From Ochrobactrum chromiisoli (GTDB taxonomy: Bacteria; Pseudomonadota; Alphaproteobacteria; Rhizobiales; Rhizobiaceae): 64,000 bases of DNA. Position 1 is the stretch's first letter. Every line of letters starts with the position of its first letter. Below the pieces are notes generated by a model. It was not told the origin of the DNA, did no database searches, and saw only the letters and a list, made by a program, of their open reading frames with translations. The translations under genes were made by a program, and so were the position numbers. Location of the stretch: the NCBI RefSeq assembly GCF_026241335.1, contig NZ_JAPHAV010000017.1, positions 1 to 64,000 on the forward strand, in the 5' to 3' direction. Of this stretch, positions 40,091 through 48,745 are shown in pieces.

Positions 40091-41673
40091 TCTTCTTCTC
40101 CGGTACTCATCAGGCGACCGATTGCGTCGCGCGCGCCCACACCATTCTGAACCGTGCCAACAAGCCTGCCCTGATCAATAACGGCAACGCGATCAGCAAG
40201 CTCAAGAAGCTCGTCGAGGTCTGTCGAGATAAGCAAAACTGCTTTGCCAGCATCTGCTGCATCGCGGATGCGCTGGCGTGTGGCACGTATATTTTTCACA
40301 TCAAGCCCATAGGTCGGCTTTGCAAAGATAACCGCATCGGCAGATCCGGTCAGTTCGCGTGCCAGCAGGACTTTTTGAATATTGCCACCCGACAATGTTC
40401 CAACAGGCGTAAGAACATCCGGTGTGCGAATATCAAAGTTACGCACGTGCTCCTGAGCCTGTGACCGAATGGATTGCGGCTTTTCAACACCCTTTTTCCA
40501 AAAAGGAGAGGCGCCAATATCCTTGAGCAGAAAGTTGGTTGCGACAGCGAATGCCCCAACGGTCCCCTCACCCAGCCGGTCATCCGTCACATAACGCAAA
40601 CCGGCTGCACGGCGTTCTCCCACTGTAAGCGCGCCGATTTCTGCACCATGCAGCATTACGCTTCCTGAAGAAGCTATTTGTCCGGCCAAAGCTTCCGCCA
40701 ATTCTTTCTGACCATTGCCATCGATGCCGGCAATACCCAGGATCTCCTTCGATCTGAGCACGATTGAAACGTCGCGAACCGGAATACGGCCCGCGTTTGA
40801 ATTCAGCTTTGAAACCTCCAACACCACAGAACCCAATTCTCGGACAGCACGATCGTTGATGGCGCTATCATCGGTTGCAGACTGGCCAAACATCAGACGG
40901 ATGATATTGGCCGTATTCTGCCGATCACTATTGGCATTGAGTTCCTCAGGCGTAATGGAACCGGCATTTTTACCAAGGCGCAAGACCGAAATCCTGTCGC
41001 CATAGGCAAGCGCTTCATTGAGCTTATGCGTAATGAATATCACCGCCAGCCCTTCGGCAACCAATCGCCGCATCAACTGCCCGAGAGAAACGGCTTCGTT
41101 GGGCGTTAGCATGGCAGTTGCCTCGTCCAGGATGAGACAGCGACTGCCGCGCATTAAAGCGCGCAAAATCTCAACCTGCTGGCGCTCGCCAAGCGAAAGG
41201 CTGGAAACCAGTGCAAAAGGATCAACACGCAGACCGATACGGCTTGCTGTTTCATTGATACGCTTTGCAAAGCCGCTGCGATCAGGTTTCCGCCACCATT
41301 TACCACCAAGGGTAAAGTTATCAACGACAGTCAGACTTGGTACCAGCATGGAGTGCTGAAACACAGTTCCTATCCCCAGTGTAAGAGCGTGGCGGGGCGA
41401 TGTTATGTGAACTGCTGAGCCGTCAATTTCGATCACACCATCATCCGGCTGCTGAAGCCCCGACAACATACCGACCAGAGTCGATTTTCCAGCACCGTTT
41501 TCACCAAGCAAAACATGAACTTCGCCCGGCCATATATCTGTGCTCACATTATTATTGGCGATCACTCCGGGAAAGCGCTTGGTTATACCACGCAGCCCCA
41601 CAAATGGCTTCGCAGTCGAATTCGGTGGAAAGGCTACATTTTCTGCTGACGCCTGCATCTCACTATCCTTCAT
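40087..41673 (-). CDS. ABC importer ATPase, duplicated (RbsA/YufO type)
   Basis: About 528 residues from ATG 41673; 41658 is an alternative start with a good AAGGA leader. Two fused ATPase halves: the first has an intact Walker A (LLGENGAGKSTLVG), signature (SLSLGERQQVEIL) and Walker B (CLILDEATAML). The second has a degenerate Walker A (GIAGIDGNGQKELAE) with signature TLSGGNIQKVLLARE, the asymmetry normal for sugar/nucleoside-type importer ATPases. Third component of the operon, 143 bp after the binding protein gene. Confidence 0.92.
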   Translation of the reverse strand: MKDSEMQASAENVAFPPNSTAKPFVGLRGITKRFPGVIANNNVSTDIWPGEVHVLLGENGAGKSTLVGMLSGLQQPDDGVIEIDGSAVHITSPRHALTLGIGTVFQHSMLVPSLTVVDNFTLGGKWWRKPDRSGFAKRINETASRIGLRVDPFALVSSLSLGERQQVEILRALMRGSRCLILDEATAMLTPNEAVSLGQLMRRLVAEGLAVIFITHKLNEALAYGDRISVLRLGKNAGSITPEELNANSDRQNTANIIRLMFGQSATDDSAINDRAVRELGSVVLEVSKLNSNAGRIPVRDVSIVLRSKEILGIAGIDGNGQKELAEALAGQIASSGSVMLHGAEIGALTVGERRAAGLRYVTDDRLGEGTVGAFAVATNFLLKDIGASPFWKKGVEKPQSIRSQAQEHVRNFDIRTPDVLTPVGTLSGGNIQKVLLARELTGSADAVIFAKPTYGLDVKNIRATRQRIRDAADAGKAVLLISTDLDELLELADRVAVIDQGRLVGTVQNGVGARDAIGRLMSTGEEE

Positions 41674-41815
41674 GCAAATCCGTCCCATCACATCGTGCTG
41701 GATCGACTAAAAACGCGATCCAACACGGCTTTCGTGAACTGCTGACGTCATCAAACAACCCAGTTTAATGGCAGTATGACAAACGCTAGCAAGACGATTT
41801 TAAGAGCAGGCTGGC

Positions 41816-42859
41816 TCACTTGGAGGCGACAGTTTTTACCAGTGCATGAACACTGTCTGCGTCAAACTTCGGCTCTACCTTGATAGCACCCGAAACAACG
41901 TCAGCCTGAAGAGCTTCCATTTCTTTCCAGACATCATCCGGTATGTTTTTAGTCTTCAGAAGCCGAAGACTACCATCGCTGAGCTTGATATTGTAGTTGT
42001 GGCTACCGTATTTCCCGTCCTTAACGTCCTTGATCATCGCGGTATAAACCGGCGTCAGATCCCATATAACCGAAGAAAGAAGATTGCCTTTGTCAATCGA
42101 CGTTTTATCGCCGATCACATCGATAAAGTAAGCTTTTCCGCCATCGGTGGCTGGCGTCGTTTCAACAGCCTGCAACATACCGAAACTCGAACCATTACCT
42201 TGTCCAAAGATAATATCAGCGCCCGAAGCGATAACGGTTTCAGCCACGCGCTTACCACCGGCAGCATCAGCATAGGCAGCCGGTCCAATCACGGCATAGC
42301 GAACTTCAACGGCTGGATTTTCGGCCTTAACGCCCTGCGCAAATGCCACGGACATATTGTTCCACGATGGTGGTTCACCAGAGACAACAATACCAACAAC
42401 TTTGGTTCTGCTCATCTTGGCGGCCAGACGGCCCGCAAGATACGCGCCGTCACTGCCCGCTGCGGTATAATCGGCAATCTTGCCTTCAGCGAGCTTGTCC
42501 GGACTATCAACAATAGCGACTGGAATATTCATTTCAGCACCGATTTCCGGTGCGGCTGTATTATAACCGGATGCGTGCGCGATCAGCAGACCAGCGCCGT
42601 CTTCAGCAAGTTCGCGCAGTGTCGGACGAACATCACCATAACCCAGGTTTTCGGCAACAATCACCTTCACACCAGCGGCCTCCCCTGCTGCCTTCGCAGC
42701 ATCAACACCTTGCTGATTCCAACCCATATCGGTTCCCATCTCCGGGGCCAGGATAGCGATGGATGTAATTTCCTCGGCCAAAGCGCTGCCAGCCATCCAG
42801 CCACTCAAGGCGAGAGCCAGTGCAGCACTGCTGACTGTTCCTGCTATTATTTTTCTCAT
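41816..42859 (-). CDS. BMP-family substrate-binding lipoprotein-like protein
   Basis: 347 residues with a signal peptide (MRKIIAGTVSSAALALALSG, cleavage after ALA) and no lipobox Cys, so it is a free periplasmic protein. The mature part has the BMP (PF02608) pattern: ILAPEMGTDMGWNQQGVDAA near the start, DGAYLAGRLAAKMS and the ADIIFGQGNGSSFGMLQA segment. BMP proteins bind nucleosides, and some bind riboflavin (RfuA of spirochaetes) or thiamine-like compounds. Which applies here is open; the RibF-like gene and the nearby B6 cluster suggest flavin or pyridine vitamins. Confidence 0.9.
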   Translation of the reverse strand: MRKIIAGTVSSAALALALSGWMAGSALAEEITSIAILAPEMGTDMGWNQQGVDAAKAAGEAAGVKVIVAENLGYGDVRPTLRELAEDGAGLLIAHASGYNTAAPEIGAEMNIPVAIVDSPDKLAEGKIADYTAAGSDGAYLAGRLAAKMSRTKVVGIVVSGEPPSWNNMSVAFAQGVKAENPAVEVRYAVIGPAAYADAAGGKRVAETVIASGADIIFGQGNGSSFGMLQAVETTPATDGGKAYFIDVIGDKTSIDKGNLLSSVIWDLTPVYTAMIKDVKDGKYGSHNYNIKLSDGSLRLLKTKNIPDDVWKEMEALQADVVSGAIKVEPKFDADSVHALVKTVASK

Positions 42860-42945
42860 TTTATTGTTCCCACTTATAGATTTTTGTTGACTATTTCTTC
42901 AATCCCGGATGATTTTTGAAGTATAACCGGGAGAACTTTTTCAAA

Positions 42946-43350
42946 ATGAAAACTCACCTCACCTTTCTTGCTACAGCAATTCTTGGATTAAACGCGGCAT
43001 CTGCCACAGCCAACAGCCAATCGCTTGACATTACGGTTGAAAACAGTGGCAAATCCGCATTGGTCTGCTCTGCTTCCATCGCACATTGGTTTTCAGCCGA
43101 CCTTGGTGAAGTCGCCCCAGGCGCCAGCCGGTCATTCAGTTTTGGCGTCGATGTAAAAAACGGGAACGTTTTCCAGCTCAATACAGTCGGCAACGAAATG
43201 GCGGTGCAACGCATCTGGTGTGGCCATAAAGGGAACGACTGGGCAACACGGGCAGAAATTCCGATTGAGCGACATTCGGGCATTATCCCAAAACCAGTCC
43301 ATTTGCGCTGCGCAGCGGATACAGCGACGACCCGGTGCACGGCCTTGTAG
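42946..43350 (+). CDS. Small secreted protein of unknown function
   Basis: 134 residues from ATG 42946, preceded by GGGAGAAC. Signal peptide MKTHLTFLATAILGLNAASA, then a mature part of about 110 residues with four Cys (SALVCSASIAHW, RIWCGHKG, VHLRCAADTATTRCTAL), probably two disulfides, and a beta-rich pattern. It is divergent from the BMP importer operon. I do not recognise the family. Confidence 0.65.
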   Translation: MKTHLTFLATAILGLNAASATANSQSLDITVENSGKSALVCSASIAHWFSADLGEVAPGASRSFSFGVDVKNGNVFQLNTVGNEMAVQRIWCGHKGNDWATRAEIPIERHSGIIPKPVHLRCAADTATTRCTAL

Positions 43351-43624
43351 CAGACCGCATTCAAGCTGACTTTTAATTCACCACAGCCGTGCATCTGACG
43401 CCTCAGTTCCCGAAGGGAGGCTTTTGAGGCAGACTGATCAGATGATCTCAGTAGCTCAAAAGCTGCAACCCCGATTGACAGTGCGAGAATACGATAGCAT
43501 GATCATACCGTAATACAATAATGAAAAATCAACTGAGGGTGATTTTACGGTTTTTCTTTCATCTATCTGTATTTAAAAAGAAAAATCTGAAATGGCATCA
43601 GGAGCACTCACGAGAGAGTAAAAA

Positions 43625-44392
43625 ATGCGCACTGCAATTGTGACTGGAGCAAGCCGTGGATTGGGTAGAGCTTTTGCAATAGGCCTGGCAAAAGACGGAT
43701 TCGCACTGAGCCTTTGCGCTCGTGATCACGCAGCATTGGAAGAGACCGCGGAGCTTGTCCGCGCAGCTGGCTCGCCGCAGATTGTTATCATTGCTGCTGA
43801 TCTTTCGCAGGCAGGCGTAGCTGAAAAAGTCGTCACCGAAACGCTCGCAGCAACAGGACGAATTGATGCTCTGATCAACAATGCGGGCGCAACCAAGCGT
43901 GGCGATTTCTTATCGCTGACAGATGAAGATTTCCATGAGGGATTTGCTCTCAAATTCCATTCAACCGTTCGGTTTTGTCGTGCCGCATGGGATGCGCTGT
44001 CTCAGAGCAAGGGCAGTATCATAAACATATCAGGGGTTGGTGCACATACACCTGAACCGGATTTTACCATCGGCGGATCGGTCAATTCGGCGCTTATCAA
44101 CTTTACAAAGGCAATTTCCAAACGTGCGCAGGGAACAGGCATGCGCATCAACACGCTTTGTCCCGGCCACATCGTGACTGATCGTTTAAGCCAGCGGATC
44201 GAAGTATTGTCCAAAGAACGCGATATTTCCATTGAAGCAGCACGCGAAGAAATCCGCGAGGCACAGGGCATCCAGCGTTATGGCGAGGCAGATGAAGTGG
44301 CAAGCGTGGTGCGCTTCCTGTGCAGCCCAGCGGCTGCTTATGTGCATGGAACAGTCATCAATGTCGATGGCGGCGCAACACCGGGGATATAG
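43625..44392 (+). CDS. Short-chain dehydrogenase fold protein lacking the YxxxK pair
   Basis: 255 residues of SDR type: the cofactor motif TGASRGLGRAFAIG and NNAGATKRG are intact and Ser is present in INISGVGAH. However, aligning on ALINFTKAISK, where ordinary SDRs have YxxxK the sequence reads GGSVN, so both the catalytic Tyr and Lys are missing. It may be an isomerase, dehydratase or binding protein, or reduce by another mechanism. It is alone on the plus strand between the secreted protein and the GntR gene. Its placement near the catabolic operons suggests a shared role, not proven. Confidence 0.85.
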   Translation: MRTAIVTGASRGLGRAFAIGLAKDGFALSLCARDHAALEETAELVRAAGSPQIVIIAADLSQAGVAEKVVTETLAATGRIDALINNAGATKRGDFLSLTDEDFHEGFALKFHSTVRFCRAAWDALSQSKGSIINISGVGAHTPEPDFTIGGSVNSALINFTKAISKRAQGTGMRINTLCPGHIVTDRLSQRIEVLSKERDISIEAAREEIREAQGIQRYGEADEVASVVRFLCSPAAAYVHGTVINVDGGATPGI

Positions 44393-44406
44393 AGCGCAAA
44401 ATGAAA

Positions 44407-44429
44407 ATGCCGGGGCACAGCCCCGGCAT
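44407..44429. terminator. Hairpin between SDR and GntR genes
   Basis: Stem TGCCGGGGC/GCCCCGGCA with a 3-nt loop, between two convergent stop codons, so it probably ends both transcripts. Confidence 0.75.
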
Positions 44430-44435
44430 CGTATT

Positions 44436-45152
44436 TCAGGCATCAGCCTCTTCTGCAATGCGTTCCCGCAGAATAGCAATTGCAACCTTACCCGCGTTCA
44501 TAACGTGATAAGCCGCCGCCTTGCGCGCTTCCTTGCCACGTCTGGCCGCAAGATGGCCAACCACCTCTTCAAGTTCAGCCAGACTTTCGCGCGTCCGTCC
44601 CGGCGCGCCCAGCGATGTCGCCCGCAAAACCATAACACGTGCGTTCAACGATGACAGCGTATGACCAAGCGCTTCATTATGCGCGCCAAAAATCAGGCAA
44701 TCATAAAAAGCGTTCTTGGCTTGCAAGCGTTCTAGTGGATCGGTGATTTTGTCACCTTGCTTGAGCACTTCAAAAGCAGCTTTGAGCGCTTCTATATCCT
44801 CATCGGTTGCATTGCGAGCAAACAGCTCACAGGCAAGTCCTTCAAGTTCAACACGAACCTGATAGATACCTTCAGCCTGCTCTGGCTTCAAGCGTGCCAC
44901 AATCGGCCCGCGATGCGGTACGACCTCAACAAGGCCTTCGCTTTCAAGCTGACGAAGTGCCTCGCGCACAGCTGTACGGCTAACACCTGTCATCTCACAC
45001 AGATCGCGTTCGGTAATGCGCTGACCTGCCGTAAAATACCCCACTGCAATCGAATTGCGAATGCTTTCCGTCACACTATGACGAACTGGTGCAGCAGCCT
45101 TGACGACTTTAAAATCAATAGGCGGAGTTTTTCCGTTCATGGATATAGTCAT
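44436..45152 (-). CDS. GntR-family regulator, FCD (FadR) subfamily
   Basis: 238 residues from ATG 45152, chosen because AAAGGGG lies 9 bases upstream; the longer frame starts at 45176. The N-terminal winged helix reads GQRITERDLCEMTGVSRTAV then REALRQLESEGLVEVVPHRG, and the rest is the all-helical FCD ligand domain with metal-binding His residues. It is immediately downstream of the transaminase operon and is the only regulator in the catabolic region, so it is the likely repressor of the two divergent operons. An FCD-type palindrome in their shared promoter region supports this. Confidence 0.9.
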   Translation of the reverse strand: MTISMNGKTPPIDFKVVKAAAPVRHSVTESIRNSIAVGYFTAGQRITERDLCEMTGVSRTAVREALRQLESEGLVEVVPHRGPIVARLKPEQAEGIYQVRVELEGLACELFARNATDEDIEALKAAFEVLKQGDKITDPLERLQAKNAFYDCLIFGAHNEALGHTLSSLNARVMVLRATSLGAPGRTRESLAELEEVVGHLAARRGKEARKAAAYHVMNAGKVAIAILRERIAEEADA

Positions 45153-45264
45153 AAGTTTATACCCCTTTTGGTACATGGGGAGCGATATTACCGTATTACT
45201 ATACGCTAATTGCTTGTTTTGAAAGCATTAGATTTCCGACAATGCCTGTTTGGCGTGCAAAGCT

Positions 45265-46449
45265 TCAATTTTGTGCTGCTTCTATAACCGCCATCGCAGC
45301 CGCAACGCCCGCGCCCACATTAATCCCCTCGACACCCGCGGCCTTGAGACCTCCAGCAATTGCCGCAACGGATATAAGAGAATAAGTCGGTCGAGCAGTT
45401 GGTCCCATATGGCCGATCCGGGTCAGTTTTCCGAGTGTTTCACCACGACCGGATGAGAACACCACCCCATAAACATCACGGATCGAAGCGCGCAGCTTCG
45501 CTTCGTCAATGCCTTCAGGAATCGCCACGGCTGTGCAGGTTGCAGATGCTATCTCTTCACGAGCGGCCCAGAGTTTCAGCCCTGCCGCCTGCACCCCCGC
45601 CCGACAAGCCTTTGCTGTGAGTGCATGACGTGCCCACACATTTTCCTCGCCTTCATCCAAATAAATATCAAGCGCCGCACCAAGCCCATTGATCTCGGAA
45701 ACCGAAGGCGTAAAGGGAAATGAGCGCTCTGCCTTATATGCGTCTTTCCAATCAATAATCGAAAGAATTGAAGCACGGGGCACCTCAGGATTGGCTGCCA
45801 TTTTCTCCCATGCCGCATCGCTCACATGCAGCAGTGTCAATCCGGGCGGACAACCCAGACATTTATTTGGGCCAGTTACAAAAATATCGGCAAATGATGT
45901 CTCTGGCAAAACATCCATTCCGCCAAAAGCCGAAACGGAATCCACGATGAACAGTTTGCCTGCAGCTCTTACAACAGCACCAATTTCCGCAACCGGATTG
46001 ACCGTGCCAGAGGGAGTATCGTGATGACAAATCGAAACCACGGCAACATCTGGCCGCTTCTTTAAAAAATCCGCCACAGCATCTGCTGTCAGCACTTCAT
46101 TATAGGGTACAGTCAGTTCAACGACTTCCTTTGCATAACGTGCCGCCCAATAGCCAAAGCCTTTGCCATAAACACCCGAAACGAGATTAAGCACGACATC
46201 GTTCCGGGTAATCAGTGAGGCAGCAGCCGCTTCCAGTCCAAGCACCGGCTCGCCCTGAAGGATGACCGGCGGCGTATTCGTATGAAAGGCGCGTTGCACC
46301 TTTACATTCACCGATTCGTAAAATGCCAGAAACGCCGGATCATAATCATAAAGAACAGGCCGAGACAGCGCACGCAGCACTGCCGGATAGGCATCCACAG
46401 GGCCTGTTGTCAGCGTGAAGATTGGATCAGCAATTTTCCCTAAGCTCAT
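45265..46449 (-). CDS. Pyridoxamine-pyruvate transaminase
   Basis: 394 residues from ATG 46449 (MSLGKIADPIFTLTTGPVDA). PPAT (EC 2.6.1.30) converts pyridoxamine plus pyruvate to pyridoxal plus alanine, the pyridoxamine entry step of vitamin B6 degradation. It is a class V fold-type I aminotransferase, and from memory it matches the characterised Mesorhizobium loti enzyme (393 residues) along its whole length: VLYDYDPAF, GEPVLGLEAAAASLI, CHHDTPSGT and GRGETLGKLTRIGHMGPTA. The PPAT-specific residues fall in register: Glu67, Lys196 in VTGPNKCLG, Arg335 and Arg344. Serine-glyoxylate transaminase is the alternative but fits less well. It begins 1 bp after the MmgE/PrpD stop, last gene of the minus-strand operon. 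Confidence 0.85.
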   Translation of the reverse strand: MSLGKIADPIFTLTTGPVDAYPAVLRALSRPVLYDYDPAFLAFYESVNVKVQRAFHTNTPPVILQGEPVLGLEAAAASLITRNDVVLNLVSGVYGKGFGYWAARYAKEVVELTVPYNEVLTADAVADFLKKRPDVAVVSICHHDTPSGTVNPVAEIGAVVRAAGKLFIVDSVSAFGGMDVLPETSFADIFVTGPNKCLGCPPGLTLLHVSDAAWEKMAANPEVPRASILSIIDWKDAYKAERSFPFTPSVSEINGLGAALDIYLDEGEENVWARHALTAKACRAGVQAAGLKLWAAREEIASATCTAVAIPEGIDEAKLRASIRDVYGVVFSSGRGETLGKLTRIGHMGPTARPTYSLISVAAIAGGLKAAGVEGINVGAGVAAAMAVIEAAQN

Positions 46450-46450
46450 A

Positions 46451-47818
46451 TCACTCTCCCATTGATGTTTGTGATTTTCGTGTGTTTGCAAGAAAAGCCG
46501 CGCCATCAACAGCATCTTCGACCGTTTCAAGCGAAGCGATCAGCATATCGGCATCCAGATCGATACCGCGCCAGCTAATCTGCGCTCGAAGTTTTGCTGC
46601 AAGATCGGCATCCGTCATCGGATAATCCAACCCACCTTTGGCGGCATCAATCCTGTGCTGAATTTTGCGTCCGTCCTGCAACAGAAGACAAACTTCAGCA
46701 GCTTCGAATGTAAAAGAAGGATCATCCAAAAATGAAAGCTTTGACGCCAAATCCTTCAACTTCGGATGCTGCACCGCGTGATCGGAAAAGGCCTCAAGAT
46801 CGGCCCTGCCCCACAGCAAACTCACCGCAACAGCATGCTGCGCGCTCACCTGCGAAAGCCTTCCCGTGGTGACATTCGGGCGATCTGTGCGCTGCCGCAG
46901 CAGGGGATGACCGGTTAAAACTATCGAAGCAATATCGTCGGCGTGAAAATCTCCTTTCGCATGAAGTGTAAGGCACGCCTCAATAACCGGATTAAGAACA
47001 ACACCACATGGATAAGGCTTGAAAGAGTTTTTTAGAATCTCCCAGCGGCTTCCCAACCCATCTGTAAGAGCTGAAAAGTCCGGGGCATCTGCGTGCAGTG
47101 CGAGAAAGCCTCGCGGTCCCTCAAGCGGTGATGCGGGCCCAGTATAGCCGTTGGCGGCCAGCAACGCAGACATCAAACCAGCACGCGCGGCCTGCCCCAC
47201 CGAGAGGCTTTTTGACATCGTACCAAGTGTTTCGACAGAACCTGCCCCCTGTGCGAGTGCATGTCCTAAAGCATCGACAAGCTCCGCAGGAGAAAGCTCC
47301 AGGATACGACCAGCAGCAAGTGCTGCGCCAAATACACCGCACGTCGATGTGATATGCCAGCCACGCGCATAGTGAACGGGGTGCAAAGCATTCCCCAGCC
47401 GACAAGTGACTTCCGCTCCAAGAACGAAAGCTTCAATAAGCGCATGCCCTGATACCGGCTTTCCCTCCAAGGCCAGCGTCTCGGCTAATGCGAGGACAGC
47501 GGGTGCAACAGGGGCAGACGGGTGAATAACTGTCGGAACATGGGTATCGTCGAAATCAAAAATATTGGCTGATGCTGCATTAATATAAGCCGCCCAAAGC
47601 ATATCAGCGCGTTCTGAACGTCCGATAAGGCTTGCCGTTGCAAGCCCGGAAAAAGCTGGCAGCATTGCCACCAGCTTCTGGACTGCAACCTCATTTGAAC
47701 CGCCTATCGCCGTGCCCACCATATTAAGCAGCGAGCGCCGACCGGCGGCGCGCACGGCATCAGGCATTGCCGGTGGCGAATGAACAAACTCGGCTATTGT
47801 AGCGCTCAAATCCGCCAT
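46451..47818 (-). CDS. MmgE/PrpD family protein
   Basis: 455 residues of the MmgE/PrpD fold, which includes 2-methylcitrate dehydratase, cis-aconitate decarboxylase and iminodisuccinate epimerase. Conserved segments are NMVGTAIGGSNEVAV, FDFDDTHVPTVIHPSAPVAPA and GALAQGAGSVETLGTMSKSL-like (ALAQGAGSVETLGTMSKSL). The family acts on di- and tricarboxylates, so a role on the substituted maleate or fumarate produced after ring opening is plausible. It starts 1 bp after the dehydrogenase upstream and ends 1 bp before the transaminase. Confidence 0.87.
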   Translation of the reverse strand: MADLSATIAEFVHSPPAMPDAVRAAGRRSLLNMVGTAIGGSNEVAVQKLVAMLPAFSGLATASLIGRSERADMLWAAYINAASANIFDFDDTHVPTVIHPSAPVAPAVLALAETLALEGKPVSGHALIEAFVLGAEVTCRLGNALHPVHYARGWHITSTCGVFGAALAAGRILELSPAELVDALGHALAQGAGSVETLGTMSKSLSVGQAARAGLMSALLAANGYTGPASPLEGPRGFLALHADAPDFSALTDGLGSRWEILKNSFKPYPCGVVLNPVIEACLTLHAKGDFHADDIASIVLTGHPLLRQRTDRPNVTTGRLSQVSAQHAVAVSLLWGRADLEAFSDHAVQHPKLKDLASKLSFLDDPSFTFEAAEVCLLLQDGRKIQHRIDAAKGGLDYPMTDADLAAKLRAQISWRGIDLDADMLIASLETVEDAVDGAAFLANTRKSQTSMGE

Positions 47819-47819
47819 A

Positions 47820-48716
47820 TCAGATGCCAGCCGCTTTGCCGCGCACCTGCGTATCCGCCCACTGCTCCAGCGGACGAATAATCGCAGTCATATCTGCATC
47901 CGGCCCTAGATCAGCTTTGGTAATGGAAAACAGCATGCGCACGGCATTACCTACCAGCATAGGCACACCAAGACGTTCGGCTTCCTCAAGGCAAAGGCGA
48001 ATATCTTTAAGCGAAAGCGCGATTGCGAAGCCAAAATCAAAACTGCGTGGCAGCACAAAACGCGGAATTTTATCGACACTTGCCGATGTACGACCCGAAC
48101 CGGCATTGAGCACTTCGATCATAACATCAGCATCAAGTCCGGCTTTTGCCCCCATCACCATCGCCTCAGAAGTGATCGCAAGGGCTGCCGCAGAGCAAAT
48201 ATTGTTGATGAGTTTCATCACCTGCGCCTTGCCGGGCTCTTCGGCGACACGGATCACTTTACCAAGCGTCAAAAGCATCGGCTCAACAACGCCGAAATGT
48301 GCAGATGGACCAGCAGCCATCAAGGCAAGCGTTCCCTTCTTCGCACCTGCAACACCACCAGAAACAGGGCAGTCTACCAAGGCGATTCCAGTTTCAGACA
48401 GGATTTCGGCCAAATCCATTTCGGCCTTCGGCCCAGTCGTAGAAAGATCGACAACGCGTTTCACGCGCCCAGGATTTTCTGCAATGGAACGTCCGACAGC
48501 CAGAACAACTTCAGGTGTTGGAAGGGACAAAAAGACAGTTTCAACGCGGGCACAAAGCGCTTCAAGACTATTGGCAGCATCTGCACCGGCGTCGGTCAGA
48601 GCCGCAACCGCAGCCTCTGCACGATCATTGACCACAAGCTTATAGCCTGCACCAATAATACGCTCTGCCATTGGGCGCCCCATATTGCCTAGCCCAACAA
48701 AACCCACTTCAGACAT
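47820..48716 (-). CDS. 3-hydroxyisobutyrate dehydrogenase-family oxidoreductase
   Basis: 298 residues of the beta-hydroxyacid dehydrogenase family. N-terminal NAD motif VGFVGLGNMGRPMAERI, substrate motif DCPVSGGVAGAKKG, and the catalytic Lys in GKAQVMKLINNI are intact. The family oxidises hydroxymethyl groups next to a carboxylate, for example 2-(hydroxymethyl)glutarate in nicotinate fermentation. That is the kind of group a B6 ring fragment (CH2OH from C5) would carry, so it is a good candidate for a late step of the pathway. Confidence 0.9.
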   Translation of the reverse strand: MSEVGFVGLGNMGRPMAERIIGAGYKLVVNDRAEAAVAALTDAGADAANSLEALCARVETVFLSLPTPEVVLAVGRSIAENPGRVKRVVDLSTTGPKAEMDLAEILSETGIALVDCPVSGGVAGAKKGTLALMAAGPSAHFGVVEPMLLTLGKVIRVAEEPGKAQVMKLINNICSAAALAITSEAMVMGAKAGLDADVMIEVLNAGSGRTSASVDKIPRFVLPRSFDFGFAIALSLKDIRLCLEEAERLGVPMLVGNAVRMLFSITKADLGPDADMTAIIRPLEQWADTQVRGKAAGI

Positions 48717-48745
48717 TCCACTCTCCTGTTATCGTGGTCCCGCTG

